Part shown: positions 37,363 to 47,517 of the stretch, piece after piece
Numbering within the stretch: position 1 is the stretch's first letter
Layout of the letters: every line of letters begins with the position of its first letter
Source: JAJPJE01 sp963848375
GTDB taxonomy: Bacteria > Acidobacteriota > Terriglobia > Terriglobales > Acidobacteriaceae
Assembly (NCBI GenBank): GCA_963848375.1
Contig: CAWKDK010000014.1
Location: 310,001-374,000 of the forward strand
DNA: 64,000 nt
Reading direction: 5' to 3'
Position numbers and translations under genes: made by a program
Notes under the pieces: generated by a model
What the model was told of the DNA's origin: nothing
Database searches by the model: none
What the model saw: only the letters and a program-made list of their open reading frames with translations

Positions 37363-38509
37363 ATGAATTTTCGATCGCAAATTCGACTACGCCGAAACCT
37401 AAAAGCAGGTTTCACACTGCTGGAAGCTCTTGTCGCGATGGTTGTGGGTTTGGTAGTGGTCGGCGCTGGGTTCATGCTCTTTCAGTCAGCTTCGAGCACC
37501 AGTCGATCGACGATGTCCAGGGCGGAGATGGAGCAGAACGGCCGCGCTGCCCTGAATTTCATGATGCAGGACTTCAGCATGGCGGCGACGGATTATCAGC
37601 AGGCGGAATCGCGTGGCGCGGTCTGGGACTACAAGGCAGTTTTTGGATGTGCCGGGTGCAGCATTTCGACTTATCCAAATAACCTGGCTACACCGATCGT
37701 GCCTTACGACAAGAATTCGATGAACGGCACGAGTGACACAATCACGGTCATTTACGTGGACAATACATGGCCGCCAACAGCGCAAGACTATTGTCACGAA
37801 CAATACGCCAAAACCGCCGTGTCCGTGCGCGACGATTTCTTCGACTGGCGATCAGATGACCGTCTACCACGGCTTCGTTTCTCGACAGCAATAGTGTCCC
37901 GCGAAACTATCAAGACAGACAGTACGGGTCGAAGGTTGGGGACGTGATGATGATCTGGAATCCGAACGGTTACGTGCTGGCGACAGTGACCGATGTCGCA
38001 GGCGGCGGAGTGCTGACGCTCGCAGACGGAGACCCTCTCAACCTGAATCAGACAACTGCGGCAGCGGCGAATGTTGCTTCTCTGAAGGGCGCGGCGACGA
38101 CTTTATCCAACCGGGGACAGCGGCTTCGCGGGTCAAGATCGTGACCTATTTTGTGCAGAACACTGCGGGTCCGGATGGAATATTGGGAACCGCCAGATGA
38201 CATTCCGGTCCTCATGAGACAAGTGAACGGTGACGCCATCCGGCCACGGAAGTCGCCGATTACGTCCAGAACCTGCAACTGACCTACGACCTCTATAACC
38301 CGGTAACCAGTGTGTGGCAATTTGCCGCCACGGGTATCGGCGGTGCCGCGCCCACGGTCACCGATCCGACACAGATTCGAAAGATCAACATTGCTCTACA
38401 GATGCGTTCGCAAAACAAGAATTCGTCTGGCAATTATGACACTTTATGGGTCTCGAGTTCCGTCAGTCCGAGAGATTTGAGCTTCACGCGACCGTTACAA
38501 CTGAAGTGA
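37363..38509 (+). pseudogene. PilW-type minor pseudopilin, frameshifted
   Basis: ATG 37363 with a charged leader and cleavage site KAGFTLLEALVAM, helix VVGLVVVGAGFMLF, then RAEMEQNGRAALNFMMQDFS, typical of PilW/PilV-like minor pilins. The first frame ends at 37947. The reading continues in other frames (MIWNPNGYVLATVTDVAGGG at 37948; DPTQIRKINIALQMRSQN at 38350) to a TGA at 38509. Intact, it would be about 380 residues. Confidence 0.75.
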
Positions 38510-38526
38510 GCAAGTGGGGGATCTTC

Positions 38527-41500
38527 ATGTCGCAAAGAGCAAGTTCAAACAACCGGGGTTTTTCGCTCATCGCTGCCTTGCTGTTGATGCTGCTCATTTC
38601 CGCGCTGTCCGTAGCGCTGATGTATTCGGTGAACTACGGAGCGCCAGATCAGCAGCGCCGACCAGGAGCAGAATCTTTCGCGCTACGCGGCAGAAGCCGC
38701 GATGGAGAAGATGACCGCGGACGTGGGCAGCCTCTACACGAGCGTGATGGCACCGGGTTGACCGACATCTCCGCGCTCGGTGCAGCCGCCAATCAGCCGG
38801 CGATCTCCGGCGTGCAGTTCACAACTATACAATATTTTCCGATGCAGACTGTAACCGCTACCACGCCGGCTTGGACGGATGCACAGCCCAAGCCCGAACG
38901 CAGTTACGAAGACAATCTCGTCCGGTCAGAACCGGGCTTGTACGCGCAGACAATCCCGATCCATATGGATGTGGTAGCGGCACGAACCTCCACGGGATGC
39001 CGAAGTCCACATCAAGCGGGACGCCGAGGTCGCTCTGATTCCGGTATTCCAGTTTGGCGTGTTCTCCGATTCAGACCTGAGCTTCTTCCCTGGCCCGGCG
39101 TTTGACTTCAACGGCCGCGTTTTTACGAATGGCAATCTGTTTCTGGCAGCGCAGAACGGTCCGCTTTCATTTCACTCCAAGATGTCGACGGCGGGTGACG
39201 TGGTGCGAACCGTACTCGTGAATGATGGTGACGCGACGCCGCGTACAGACCTCGTGCTGGTCCCGACGAAGCACCGGTGGTTGCGACGGCGGAACACAGC
39301 CGCCAACGGCGCGACGGAGTATCCACGTGTCTGCAAGAATCTGGATCAGACAATGGGTAGTCTGCAGTGCACTGGGCGATCCTTATACCGGGACGCCGGC
39401 GAGAGCTAGTCCAGCTGGCCGACCAACTCGAACACAACGTTTGGTGGACATGATCCAGACGCAATGGAACGGTATCACAAACTGAACCTGCCGTTCGTGG
39501 GAAGCGCGGAATTGGCGCCATGGGAGATCATTAAGCGTCCACCGCACGCAGGCCCTGATCCTGCAGCTACCTCGCGCGAATATAGCATGGCGCAGGTTCG
39601 CATTCTGCTGGGCGACTACAAAGCGACTGCCTGGTGGATCCCAGGCTGGGGATGTCCATTTTGGGGACCTCACGGATACCACTCTCCGGCGACCGAGATC
39701 CTTGTCGAATGGTATACCGTGCATGGCGGTAGCGCAGGTCCGCAGTATATGCGACGGCCAAGTATTCGCCATATCCGGGAACTACTCAACAATACACGAC
39801 ATGTACGAAGTGGAACCCACCAACGAATGCTTGAAGACGTCGACAACGATGACAACTACACCGAACCCCTGCACCGATCCTAAAATCTGTGCCTAAGCGC
39901 TACCGACAGACCCTGGCTGGTATACAGAGCGCGGCGCCGGCGCCGGGACGACTGGCCTCTAGTCACGGCTAGTTCCGAGTTGAGTATCACGCGGGACATC
40001 GCAGTGGGCACTTCCACTAATGTGACGCAGGAGTGGCTTAACTTGGATTTGCACGGGGCCCGTGAGTCCGAACACCGACTCGGCTTCGGAGGAAGCGGCG
40101 CCAACCCGGTCCATCCGAATGCAATTTGATTTTCCAGAACAGCCGAGCCCGCTCCTCCGGGATACACGTGGAAGGGCGCCTACAGCCGGCACGACCTATT
40201 GCAGAACCAGTTGGTCGTTACAACGGGGTATTTACAACTACATTAAGACCACCTCTGCTTCTAACAAGACCCCCAGGGCACCGATCAACCTATTGGATCT
40301 ACTGTTCCCTGGGCCAACTGACAAGCGGCGGACATGACGAGTACGGCTGGTTCCCTATCAACATGTACGATCCGCGCGAAGGCGAGTTTGCGCATGGAAC
40401 AACGCCAACCGCAACAGCTGCGCCGTTGGCGGATTGATGAATGTCGTCGAACTAGACATGGACAACCTGCGCAAGTGGCTCAATGGCACATCCCCATTCA
40501 TGGTGGCAGCGGCACCGAGCGTGGAGAACGAGTCGCAGAACGGTTACATCGTTTACTTTTCAGACAGGCGCGGAATGCAGAAGCCTCCGAGTGCGACGGC
40601 TATCTGGATGGTGAGTACGGTTACGAGCCAGTCGTCGACGCAGGACAGAGCACTTGGAGTCCACACGGCATGGAGACGTCGGACGGAAGCGAAACGGCCC
40701 TGTTTCATTCGACGCAGACCGCGATGGGCGGAGCCGCGGCGGGAGAAGACATCAATGGCACGACTTTCAGCGTGAACTGGAGGAGGCGACGGGTAGATTG
40801 CACACTCACGGACGCTTCCATCTGGGGGATGGGTTTGGTGCGCCGCTAACCTCGTATGGCCATACCGGCTACTCTGGAACGCAGCTATCACGGACAGCCC
40901 TGCGGCGCGCATCACCGCTTGCGGTCAAGTCGGCCAGTCCAATCATCGTCACCGGTACCCGCCACGCACTGAAGCTGGTTGAACGGAAGCACGGGTCATC
41001 TTCCGATGACTACGGACGGAACCCGCATCGGCATAACGATAGCCAGCGAACAACCGGTTTACGTGCAGGGCAACTACAACGCGGACAGCACGAACGGCGA
41101 CGACTGGAACGCTTGCGGCTTATACACACTCCTCGGCAGCCGTGATCGCCGATGCTGTGACCTGCTTTCCAACTAGTTCGACGATCGCAACTCACTGCTT
41201 ACGATCCAGGCAGTATTCCGGCAGTACGCAACGCGCGGCCGAGACTTATTTCCGGGTGGCGATCGCGTCTGGCAAGAACAGGCCATTCTTCCAGCCGGGA
41301 TAGGGCAGCGGGCGATACTGGTACCGATGGTGGTGTTCACAACTTCATCCGATATCTGGAGAACTGGGGCAACGTAACATCCCACTACCGCGGATCGCTC
41401 GTGAGCATGTTCTACGCGCGATACGGCAACGGGATTTACGGCAACCCGAACGTTTACTCGCCGCCTACACGCGACTACTCGTTCGACACGGACTTCCTGA

Positions 41501-41589
41501 ATCCGACTAAGCTGCCTCCGGGTACGCCGCGGCTTCAGGACATCAACAACCTGTCGGCCCACCAGGACTTGTCGCCGCGAACTTACTAG
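38527..41589 (+). pseudogene. Large PilX-type pilus assembly protein, multiply frameshifted
   Basis: ATG 38527 begins MSQRASSNNRGFSLIAALLL, followed by MLLISALSVALMYSVN, the PilX N-terminal pattern. An insertion near 38640 moves the continuation ISSADQEQNLSRYAAEAAME to another frame, and a deletion near 38755 moves it back (LTDISALGAAANQPAISGVQ). Many further shifts follow. The C-terminus, ending DLSPRTY-stop, is again open from 41401. An intact product would have about 1,000 residues, as in large acidobacterial PilX-like proteins. A terminator follows. Confidence 0.7.
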
Positions 41590-41609
41590 TCTCAGTCTGC
41601 TGTAGTATG

Positions 41610-41640
41610 AGCCCGCGGGAGACCGCGGGCTTTTCTTTTT
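41610..41640 (+). terminator. Intrinsic terminator of the pseudopilin cluster
   Basis: GCCCGCGG (41611-41618), loop GAGA, CCGCGGGC (41623-41630), then TTTTCTTTTT. Perfect 8-bp GC-rich stem, 21 bases after the last pilin stop. Confidence 0.92.
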
Positions 41641-41739
41641 CATCAGCTCTGTTTTGCCTATCGAATTGCGACGTCCTGCGCAACTTGGCATGCGGTCCCT
41701 GAAAGTGGTACCTGTAGTCGAATCGTGCGCAGACAGAAC

Positions 41740-42439
41740 ATGGCACCCGATACCTCATCCACACGAACAAGACTCGCTTCTGAGTCACCGGCTTCTGCAA
41801 GTGTTTCGATGGTGCAGGAGGCGACTGCCTGGCCTCTGTCTCGTCCTCTGCTGTCTTCCGGATTTCCCGATGCGCAGGATTGGGACGCGGCCTCTTCCAT
41901 CTCCTTCTGCGCCGACTGGCAAGCGAAGCACGCTGATCCCGAGCGCACGACCGAAGTGCGCATTCTGTGGTCGCTCGACACTTTATTCCTGCGTTTCCAT
42001 TGCCGCTATCGTGAGGTATGGGTTTTTGACGACTCCGATCCGAATGGGCGGCGCGATGGTTTATGGGATCGCGATGTGGCCGAGGCCTTCCTGCAGCCCG
42101 ACGATTTCGGTTCGCGAAACTACAAGGAATTTGAAGTCAGCCCAAACGGACTGTGGGTCGATCTGCAGATATCGGAACAACCGCGCCGCGATCTAAAGAG
42201 CGGACTGCGATGCACGGCCAGTCTCGATGCGAGCGCCAAACTGTGGAGCGCTGAAATGGCGATCCCCATGCGCTCGCTCACGCTAGAACTTCGATCCCGC
42301 GAAATCGTGGCGCGCGAATTTCTTTCGGGCGGAAGGAAAAGATCCGAGCCGCGCCTATCTTGCCTGGCAGGCCACGCATACTCCGCAGCCGCAATTCCAC
42401 GTTCCTGCGGCATTCGGCAAACTGAAATTTCAGAGGTAG
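41740..42439 (+). CDS. CBM9-like (DOMON-type) carbohydrate-binding protein, frameshifted near the 3' end
   Basis: Single-domain protein resembling family 9 carbohydrate-binding modules: LWSLDTLFLRFHCRYREVWV, DGLWDRDVAEAFLQPD, KEFEVSPNGLWVDLQI and WSAEMAIPMRSLT. The open frame runs to 42546, but after about 42285 it is out of phase. Dropping one base (the G at 42286) continues the family pattern NFDPAKSWRANFFRAEG, then SRAYLAWQATHTPQPQFHVP and a TAG at 42437, 19 bases before the convergent AMIN gene. ATG 41740 is chosen arbitrarily among GTG 41725, ATG 41740 and ATG 41809. Probably binds sugar; no signal peptide is evident. Confidence 0.78.
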
Positions 42440-42458
42440 ATTTCGCCGTCCTACAAGC

Positions 42459-43964
42459 TCAGGGCTGGGGATTATCCGGGGGAGGTGGCGTCCCCTCGGG
42501 CGCGGGTGGAGCTTCGGTAGGGGGTGCCTCAGCAGTAGGAGGCTGATCTCCCCCTTGCTGTGCAGCCTGATCTGCTCCCTGCCCAGCCGGCCAATCGGTT
42601 TTCGGAGTCAGGATGAGCTGCTGCAATCCCTGGGGCGATTCGACGATCACATAGTTGAACGAAGATCCGTGCAAGAGAGCCGCGATAACGTCACGCGGAT
42701 TTCCAGGGCCGAGTTTGGCCACGACATGTTCGCGACCTGCGTCACTCCACGGCGGCATCTGAATTTCGGCGCCGGTCTTCGCGCCAACTTCGAAGAGGAT
42801 ATCGGTCAGCACCGAATTGTTTGCTTCGATGGAAAGCAATCCGTTGGCGAAACTGATGTTCGGCGGGTGTGGTCCGTACATGTTGTTAGCTGCTGCCGGT
42901 GGCGCGGCCCGTTTTGCCGGGATAGCGGGCGCGATACGCGGAGCGGCGGAAGCGCGTGCAACGACTTGTGGATGCGACGCTGCTTGAACAGTCGCCCGAT
43001 GAATCGCCGCCGACGGCTTGCTGGCTACGACGGGAACGGAGGGCGATTCTGTTCTCGGCGCGGGCGCAACCTGGGCCGATTGGCTCGTGGCTTCAGTCTG
43101 GAACTTGACCGTCAACTCGTTCCCGTTCGGCTCCAATTGCGGCTTTCGAGTCCCGCTGGCGACATCGAAAACGATTCGCGTGACAGGAGGGTTTTCCTGG
43201 AAGAGCGACAGGCGAACAGTTTGCACCGATCCATCGCCAACCGTAATTCGTCTCGACGTGTTGCCCGGAAGAGTGCCAGGAAAGTCCATCACAATGCGGT
43301 CCGGCTCACGCTCGCTCCACAACTTCGGCGTGACGGCCTGGCTCAGCTTCACGGAAAAGCTCAACTCGCCCTTACCAGGGTGAACCGAAAGTCCCTCGAC
43401 GACCGCATTCTGCTCCGAGGTTGGGGCTGAGGCGGCTGTGGGCGCCTTCGCAGCCGTAGGTTTCGCGGCCGATGGTTTCTCTGCCACCGGCGCTGGTACT
43501 GGGGACAGCGCAACGGGAGGTTTCGAAACGGCCGCCGCACTCGAACTCGACTCCCCAACGTGCAACACCAGGGTATCGCCGGCCGTCTCAAGCCGGGAAG
43601 GTAAAGGCTTGCTGAGGTCGATCACCACGCGCGCCACAGGGGGATCGGTCTGAAACTGTGAGATGCGAACCTGCAGAACCCCAGCTTGGTTGACTGCGAC
43701 CCGCTGGTTGCCGCTGCCAAACTGGGCTCCGCGGAAATCAAGCACAATGCGATCGGGATCTTTCATCAGCATCTTGTGCGGGGTTACGCCGTGCGAGGGA
43801 ATTCGAATCTCAACGCCATTTCCCGCAGCGCTGGCTTGGACGTCTCCGAGAACCACCGGCGAGTTGGCGGACGGGGTCGTCGTTGCGGGCATCTGTTGGG
43901 CTGTCGCGGAGCAGATGAGCAAGATTGCCGAGCAAACCACCGGAATAGCACGTACGAACGGCAT
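42459..43964 (-). CDS. Exported AMIN-domain protein with secretin-N-like C-terminal domain (PilQ-related)
   Basis: A 501-residue protein with a signal peptide (MPFVRAIPVVCSAILLICSA), which decides ATG 43964. Two AMIN domains follow (about residues 35-130 and 190-290; each has a DPDRIVLDF or EPDRIVMDF strand). Next is an Ala/Pro-rich linker and a short domain (PNISFANGLLSIEANNSVLT) like the STN/secretin N1 region of PilQ. It ends in a Pro-rich tail without the secretin pore. AMIN domains target peptidoglycan or polar sites. Beside a pilin cluster, a role in type IV pilus assembly is plausible. Confidence 0.82.
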   Translation of the reverse strand: MPFVRAIPVVCSAILLICSATAQQMPATTTPSANSPVVLGDVQASAAGNGVEIRIPSHGVTPHKMLMKDPDRIVLDFRGAQFGSGNQRVAVNQAGVLQVRISQFQTDPPVARVVIDLSKPLPSRLETAGDTLVLHVGESSSSAAAVSKPPVALSPVPAPVAEKPSAAKPTAAKAPTAASAPTSEQNAVVEGLSVHPGKGELSFSVKLSQAVTPKLWSEREPDRIVMDFPGTLPGNTSRRITVGDGSVQTVRLSLFQENPPVTRIVFDVASGTRKPQLEPNGNELTVKFQTEATSQSAQVAPAPRTESPSVPVVASKPSAAIHRATVQAASHPQVVARASAAPRIAPAIPAKRAAPPAAANNMYGPHPPNISFANGLLSIEANNSVLTDILFEVGAKTGAEIQMPPWSDAGREHVVAKLGPGNPRDVIAALLHGSSFNYVIVESPQGLQQLILTPKTDWPAGQGADQAAQQGGDQPPTAEAPPTEAPPAPEGTPPPPDNPQP

Positions 43965-44366
43965 CGGAAACGATGAGGGCCTTGCGAGACTTGAACTAGT
44001 TTCAATCAATGTGGCTGAATTTTCAATCGTGCAAACACCCGTCGCATAACTAAGGTCCCAGCACGTCGTTCGGGGCTGTCCCAAAATCTAACGCAGCAGC
44101 GACTATGTTTTGACATCTGAAAGCCATTTCGCAGTTAAAACAAATATCAGAACGGGACAGCAGATGAGAGATGAATGATTCGTCACTGTCGGGAAAGACA
44201 GTTGTTACGCGCGTCCGCTAGGGTACAGGAACGGAAAGAATGCAGGGTTAGAAGGAACGCTTTAGCTCGCGCTTGCATTTCCTATGCAACTAAGCGCGAA
44301 CTGGCGAATCTGTATGTAGCCTGAAGTTATTACCGCAGGGAACTGACGCAGGCAAAGGAGTAAGGC
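43965..44366. other. 402-base divergent intergenic region
   Basis: Probable promoters of the AMIN gene and the FAD reductase. A TTGACA hexamer is at 44110-44115 on the plus strand, without a good -10 at the right distance. AAGGAG at 44355-44360 is the ribosome-binding site of the next gene. Confidence 0.5.
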
Positions 44367-45473
44367 ATTCGTCACACGGAGATACTGATCGCAGGTGGCG
44401 GACCATCCGGGCTGGCGACGGCAATCGCCGCGGCGCGTGAAGGGTTCGGCGTCACCGTTGTTGATCGCGCAATTCCTCCCATCGACAAGCCCTGTGGTGA
44501 GGGCATTATGCCGGATGGCCTGACGGCTCTGCACGAGATGGGAATTCATCTGGAATCGACCTCAGCTGTTCCTTTTGAGGGCATTCGCTTTGTGGGAGAC
44601 GGCCTCGACGTAATGGCCCACTTCGGAGGTGGAAATGGCCTGGGTATCCGTCGCACCGTCTTGCATCGAGCGCTGCTGGAGCGTGCTGCTGAGGAGGGCG
44701 TTTCCATGGAATGGGGCGTCTCCGTTGATCATGTAACGCGATACTGTGCACAGCTCGGGTCGCAACAGATTCGCTATCACTGGCTGGTATGCGCTGACGG
44801 CCAGAACTCGCGCTTACGCAAAGCCATTGGGCTCGATTCCGTTCATTTGCTCCGACGGCGATACGGGTTCCGACAGCACTTCCGCGTCGTACCCTGGTCG
44901 AAATATGTCGAAGTGCACTGGGCCGATTGCGGCCAGCTTTACATCACGCCGACTGCGGACGATGAAATCTGCGTGGCGCTGATTACATCGAATCCGACTA
45001 TGCGGCTTTGCCAGGCTTTGCGCGAGTTTCCACAAATTGAAGAGCGTCTCCGAGGATGCGCTCCGGTAACGCGAGAGCAGGGAGCGATTACGTCGACAGC
45101 GAGTCTGGCATCGGTGCGCAAAGGCCGGGTCGCGCTGTTGGGCGAAGCTTCAGGGTCGGTGGACGCGATCACTGGCGAAGGACTCTCGACTGCGTTTCGT
45201 CAGGCAAACGCGTTCGTAAACGCGATTAAGAACGATGATCTGGGGCTGTATGAGTCTGCTCACCGAAACATCATGCGCCGGCCGCGCGCGATGGCGCGAT
45301 TGCTGCTGTTGATGGACCGCCACCCATCAATCCGGCGTCGCGTCTTACATGCTTTCTCGTCCGAACCTAGTGTGTTTTCCCGCCTGCTCGCGATTCATAC
45401 CGGCGCGCTTGCTCCGGCACAGTTTGGATTGCACGGCGCGCTTGCTTTCGGCTGGGGGTTAATGAGTGCATAA
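44367..45473 (+). CDS. FAD-dependent oxidoreductase (geranylgeranyl-reductase-like), apparent ATT start
   Basis: Rossmann motif ILIAGGGPSGLATAIAAA at the very N-terminus, CGEGIMPDGLTAL, the second FAD motif VCADGQNSRLRKAIG, and GRVALLGEASGSVDAITGEG with the GD-like motif. This is the pattern of geranylgeranyl reductase/halogenase-type flavoproteins acting on lipids or polyketides. An in-frame stop at 44361 leaves no ATG, GTG or TTG before the FAD motif. The only start fitting AAGGAG (44355-44360) is ATT 44367, six bases later. ATG 44508 would delete the FAD site. 368 residues. YceI follows after 31 bases. Confidence 0.8.
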   Translation: MRHTEILIAGGGPSGLATAIAAAREGFGVTVVDRAIPPIDKPCGEGIMPDGLTALHEMGIHLESTSAVPFEGIRFVGDGLDVMAHFGGGNGLGIRRTVLHRALLERAAEEGVSMEWGVSVDHVTRYCAQLGSQQIRYHWLVCADGQNSRLRKAIGLDSVHLLRRRYGFRQHFRVVPWSKYVEVHWADCGQLYITPTADDEICVALITSNPTMRLCQALREFPQIEERLRGCAPVTREQGAITSTASLASVRKGRVALLGEASGSVDAITGEGLSTAFRQANAFVNAIKNDDLGLYESAHRNIMRRPRAMARLLLLMDRHPSIRRRVLHAFSSEPSVFSRLLAIHTGALAPAQFGLHGALAFGWGLMSA

Positions 45474-45504
45474 CTGCTCGCAAAATGAAAGACACGCCGG
45501 AGTG

Positions 45505-46080
45505 ATGCGCTTTGGACGAGTGATCACTGCGGGCCTCCTGCTCGTGCAGGTGTTGTGGGCAGCGAACCTGACGGCGCAGCAGCGAACGCTGGAGCTTGAT
45601 CCGGCAAAGACGCAGATCCACTACGTTCTAGGAGCAACCGCACACACTGTTCACGGCGTTTTTCAGATGAAGAGCGGCGTCATTAATTTCGATCCAGCGA
45701 CCGGAGCGGCCAGCGGAGCGATCATCGTGGACGCCGCCAGTGGCAATAGTGGTACCGAAGGCCGCGACAAGAAGATGGACAAGGAGATATTGCAGACCGA
45801 GCAGTACCACGACATTGTTTTCAATCCCAAAAAAGTGATTGGCAGCGTTCCCACGCAGGGCGCTTCGCAGATTCAAGTGCAGGGAGTTTTCCGGTTGCAT
45901 GGATCGGATCATGATTTAACGATGGTGATCCCGGTTCAGATCAACGGGAGGGAAGTGAGTGCGACCGCGCAGTTCACCGTGCCTTATGTGGCATGGGGTC
46001 TGAAGGACCCGAGCACATTTATCCTGCGCGTCGCTAAAGAAGTGACAATCGAGATCGACACCCGTGGAACCTTGAAGTGA
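45505..46080 (+). CDS. Exported YceI-family lipid-binding protein
   Basis: A 191-residue protein with a signal peptide (MRFGRVITAGLLLVQVLWAA) and a YceI lipocalin-like domain: LDPAKTQIHYVLGATAHTVH, GRDKKMDKEILQTEQYHDI, FRLHGSDHDLTM. YceI proteins bind polyisoprenoids in the periplasm. Placed 31 bases after a geranylgeranyl-reductase-like gene, it may share an isoprenoid-lipid role. ATG 45505 is chosen for the signal peptide; an ATG-like frame begins 13 codons earlier, overlapping the upstream gene. Confidence 0.9.
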   Translation: MRFGRVITAGLLLVQVLWAANLTAQQRTLELDPAKTQIHYVLGATAHTVHGVFQMKSGVINFDPATGAASGAIIVDAASGNSGTEGRDKKMDKEILQTEQYHDIVFNPKKVIGSVPTQGASQIQVQGVFRLHGSDHDLTMVIPVQINGREVSATAQFTVPYVAWGLKDPSTFILRVAKEVTIEIDTRGTLK

Positions 46081-46083
46081 GAT

Positions 46084-47517
46084 TCACACCACCAGAACCG
46101 GCGCAAGAGGTAGTTTCAGCGAGATCTGCGCACCGCCTTCGGGAACATCCGCAATGGTGACGGTTCCACCATGGGATCGAGCAACGGCACTCACAAAAGC
46201 TAATCCGAGGCCGTGACCTTTGGAATGCGCTCCCTTAACGAAACGCTCGAAGATACGACCGCGGAGCTCGGCGGGGAAACCGGGCCCATTGTCTTGAATC
46301 AAGACTTCCGCATGGTTGTCAGCGGAGCGGACGCTGATTGCAACTCGTGAACCGGCGGGCAGATGGGTAAGTTCGTTGTCGAGCAAATTGACGATGGCGC
46401 GATTGAGCAGAGCCACATCCGCTTCCACCATGAGTTGCGATTCCAGATGCAACGACAGTTCCTGGTTATGCTCGGCCATCGCGGGTTGATACAAATCCGC
46501 GAGCTGCTGGATCAGATCGCTAACGTTTACCGTTTCTTTTCGCAATTTCAGAGCACCGGCTTGCGCTTCCGCCAGGTCAAGCGTGGTGTTGAGCATCCGC
46601 AGAAGCCTATCCAGAGATTCAATCGCATTCTCGACGGAATCGCGCCATCTACTATCTTCGCCATCTGAGAGCGCGATTTCGAGGCTGCCGCGAATCGAGG
46701 TAACTGGGCTCTTCATATCGTGCGCCACTGAGTCTGTGATCAGCCGAAGCTGGTTCACGGAAGCTTCAATACGATCGAGCATGCGGTTGAAAGTTGCTGA
46801 CAGGCGGGCAATTTCATCGGAGCTATTGGAAACCGGCAGCCGGCTGCCTAGATCGTCACTGCCAATGTGGTCCACTCTCTCGGTAATGCGTTCCACGCGC
46901 ATCAGCGTTCGATAGGCGCCAGCAAACGAAATGAGGAAGCCCAGAACCACCATGCCCCACCAGACAAGAACGAATCCACCGGTCAGGCGGTGCAGCATGC
47001 GCTCGGCTGCAATGTCGGCGAACCCCAGGTAGGTTGCGCCATCGCTGCCGCGCGGGTGATAAACCACGCGAAATGGTTTCGTCCATCCGGCAACGTTGAG
47101 CGACGCCGGAACGCCGGGCTGAAACTGAAGTTCGCTTAGAGCTTTCAGGAAATCATCTTTGGAACCCGGCCCTACGAAGATCGGCGGCGTGTCATTGCCA
47201 GTGAGCACAAAAAACACCGTGTTTACATGCTGGCCCTGGCTGTTCAGTTCATCAGGAACTTCGTGGCTGGCAAGTTCAGCGACTTCTTCCACGATGCGGT
47301 CATTGAGGGCGTCACGCGGAGTGTTGATGGAGATATCGGCGAGTACGTCCGCTTCGCCGCTCAGCCAGGCATCACTGCGGTGCTGAATTTCGCGGGCCGC
47401 CATCGAATACATGATGGCAAAGGCGATGGCACTACCTACCGCGAAAGCGACGGTAGTCTTCGCTGACATACGCCAGGCCGCTGTGGAACGCAGCGTACTA
47501 GCTATCTTTGAGAACAT
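46084..47517 (-). CDS. Sensor histidine kinase
   Basis: A 477-residue membrane sensor: helix 1 at about residues 20-40, a periplasmic domain (about 45-175), helix 2 (VLVWWGMVVLGFLISFAG), a HAMP domain (VERITERVDHIG...EIARLSATFNRML), a HisKA domain with the phospho-His in SVAHDMKSPVTSIRGSLEIA (near residue 265), and an HATPase domain with N-box NLLDNELTHL and G-boxes DNGPGF and GHGLGLAFV. Cognate of the response regulator that overlaps its start by 20 bases. The signal is unknown; the layout resembles CusS/HprS-type sensors. Confidence 0.93.
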   Translation of the reverse strand: MFSKIASTLRSTAAWRMSAKTTVAFAVGSAIAFAIMYSMAAREIQHRSDAWLSGEADVLADISINTPRDALNDRIVEEVAELASHEVPDELNSQGQHVNTVFFVLTGNDTPPIFVGPGSKDDFLKALSELQFQPGVPASLNVAGWTKPFRVVYHPRGSDGATYLGFADIAAERMLHRLTGGFVLVWWGMVVLGFLISFAGAYRTLMRVERITERVDHIGSDDLGSRLPVSNSSDEIARLSATFNRMLDRIEASVNQLRLITDSVAHDMKSPVTSIRGSLEIALSDGEDSRWRDSVENAIESLDRLLRMLNTTLDLAEAQAGALKLRKETVNVSDLIQQLADLYQPAMAEHNQELSLHLESQLMVEADVALLNRAIVNLLDNELTHLPAGSRVAISVRSADNHAEVLIQDNGPGFPAELRGRIFERFVKGAHSKGHGLGLAFVSAVARSHGGTVTIADVPEGGAQISLKLPLAPVLVV

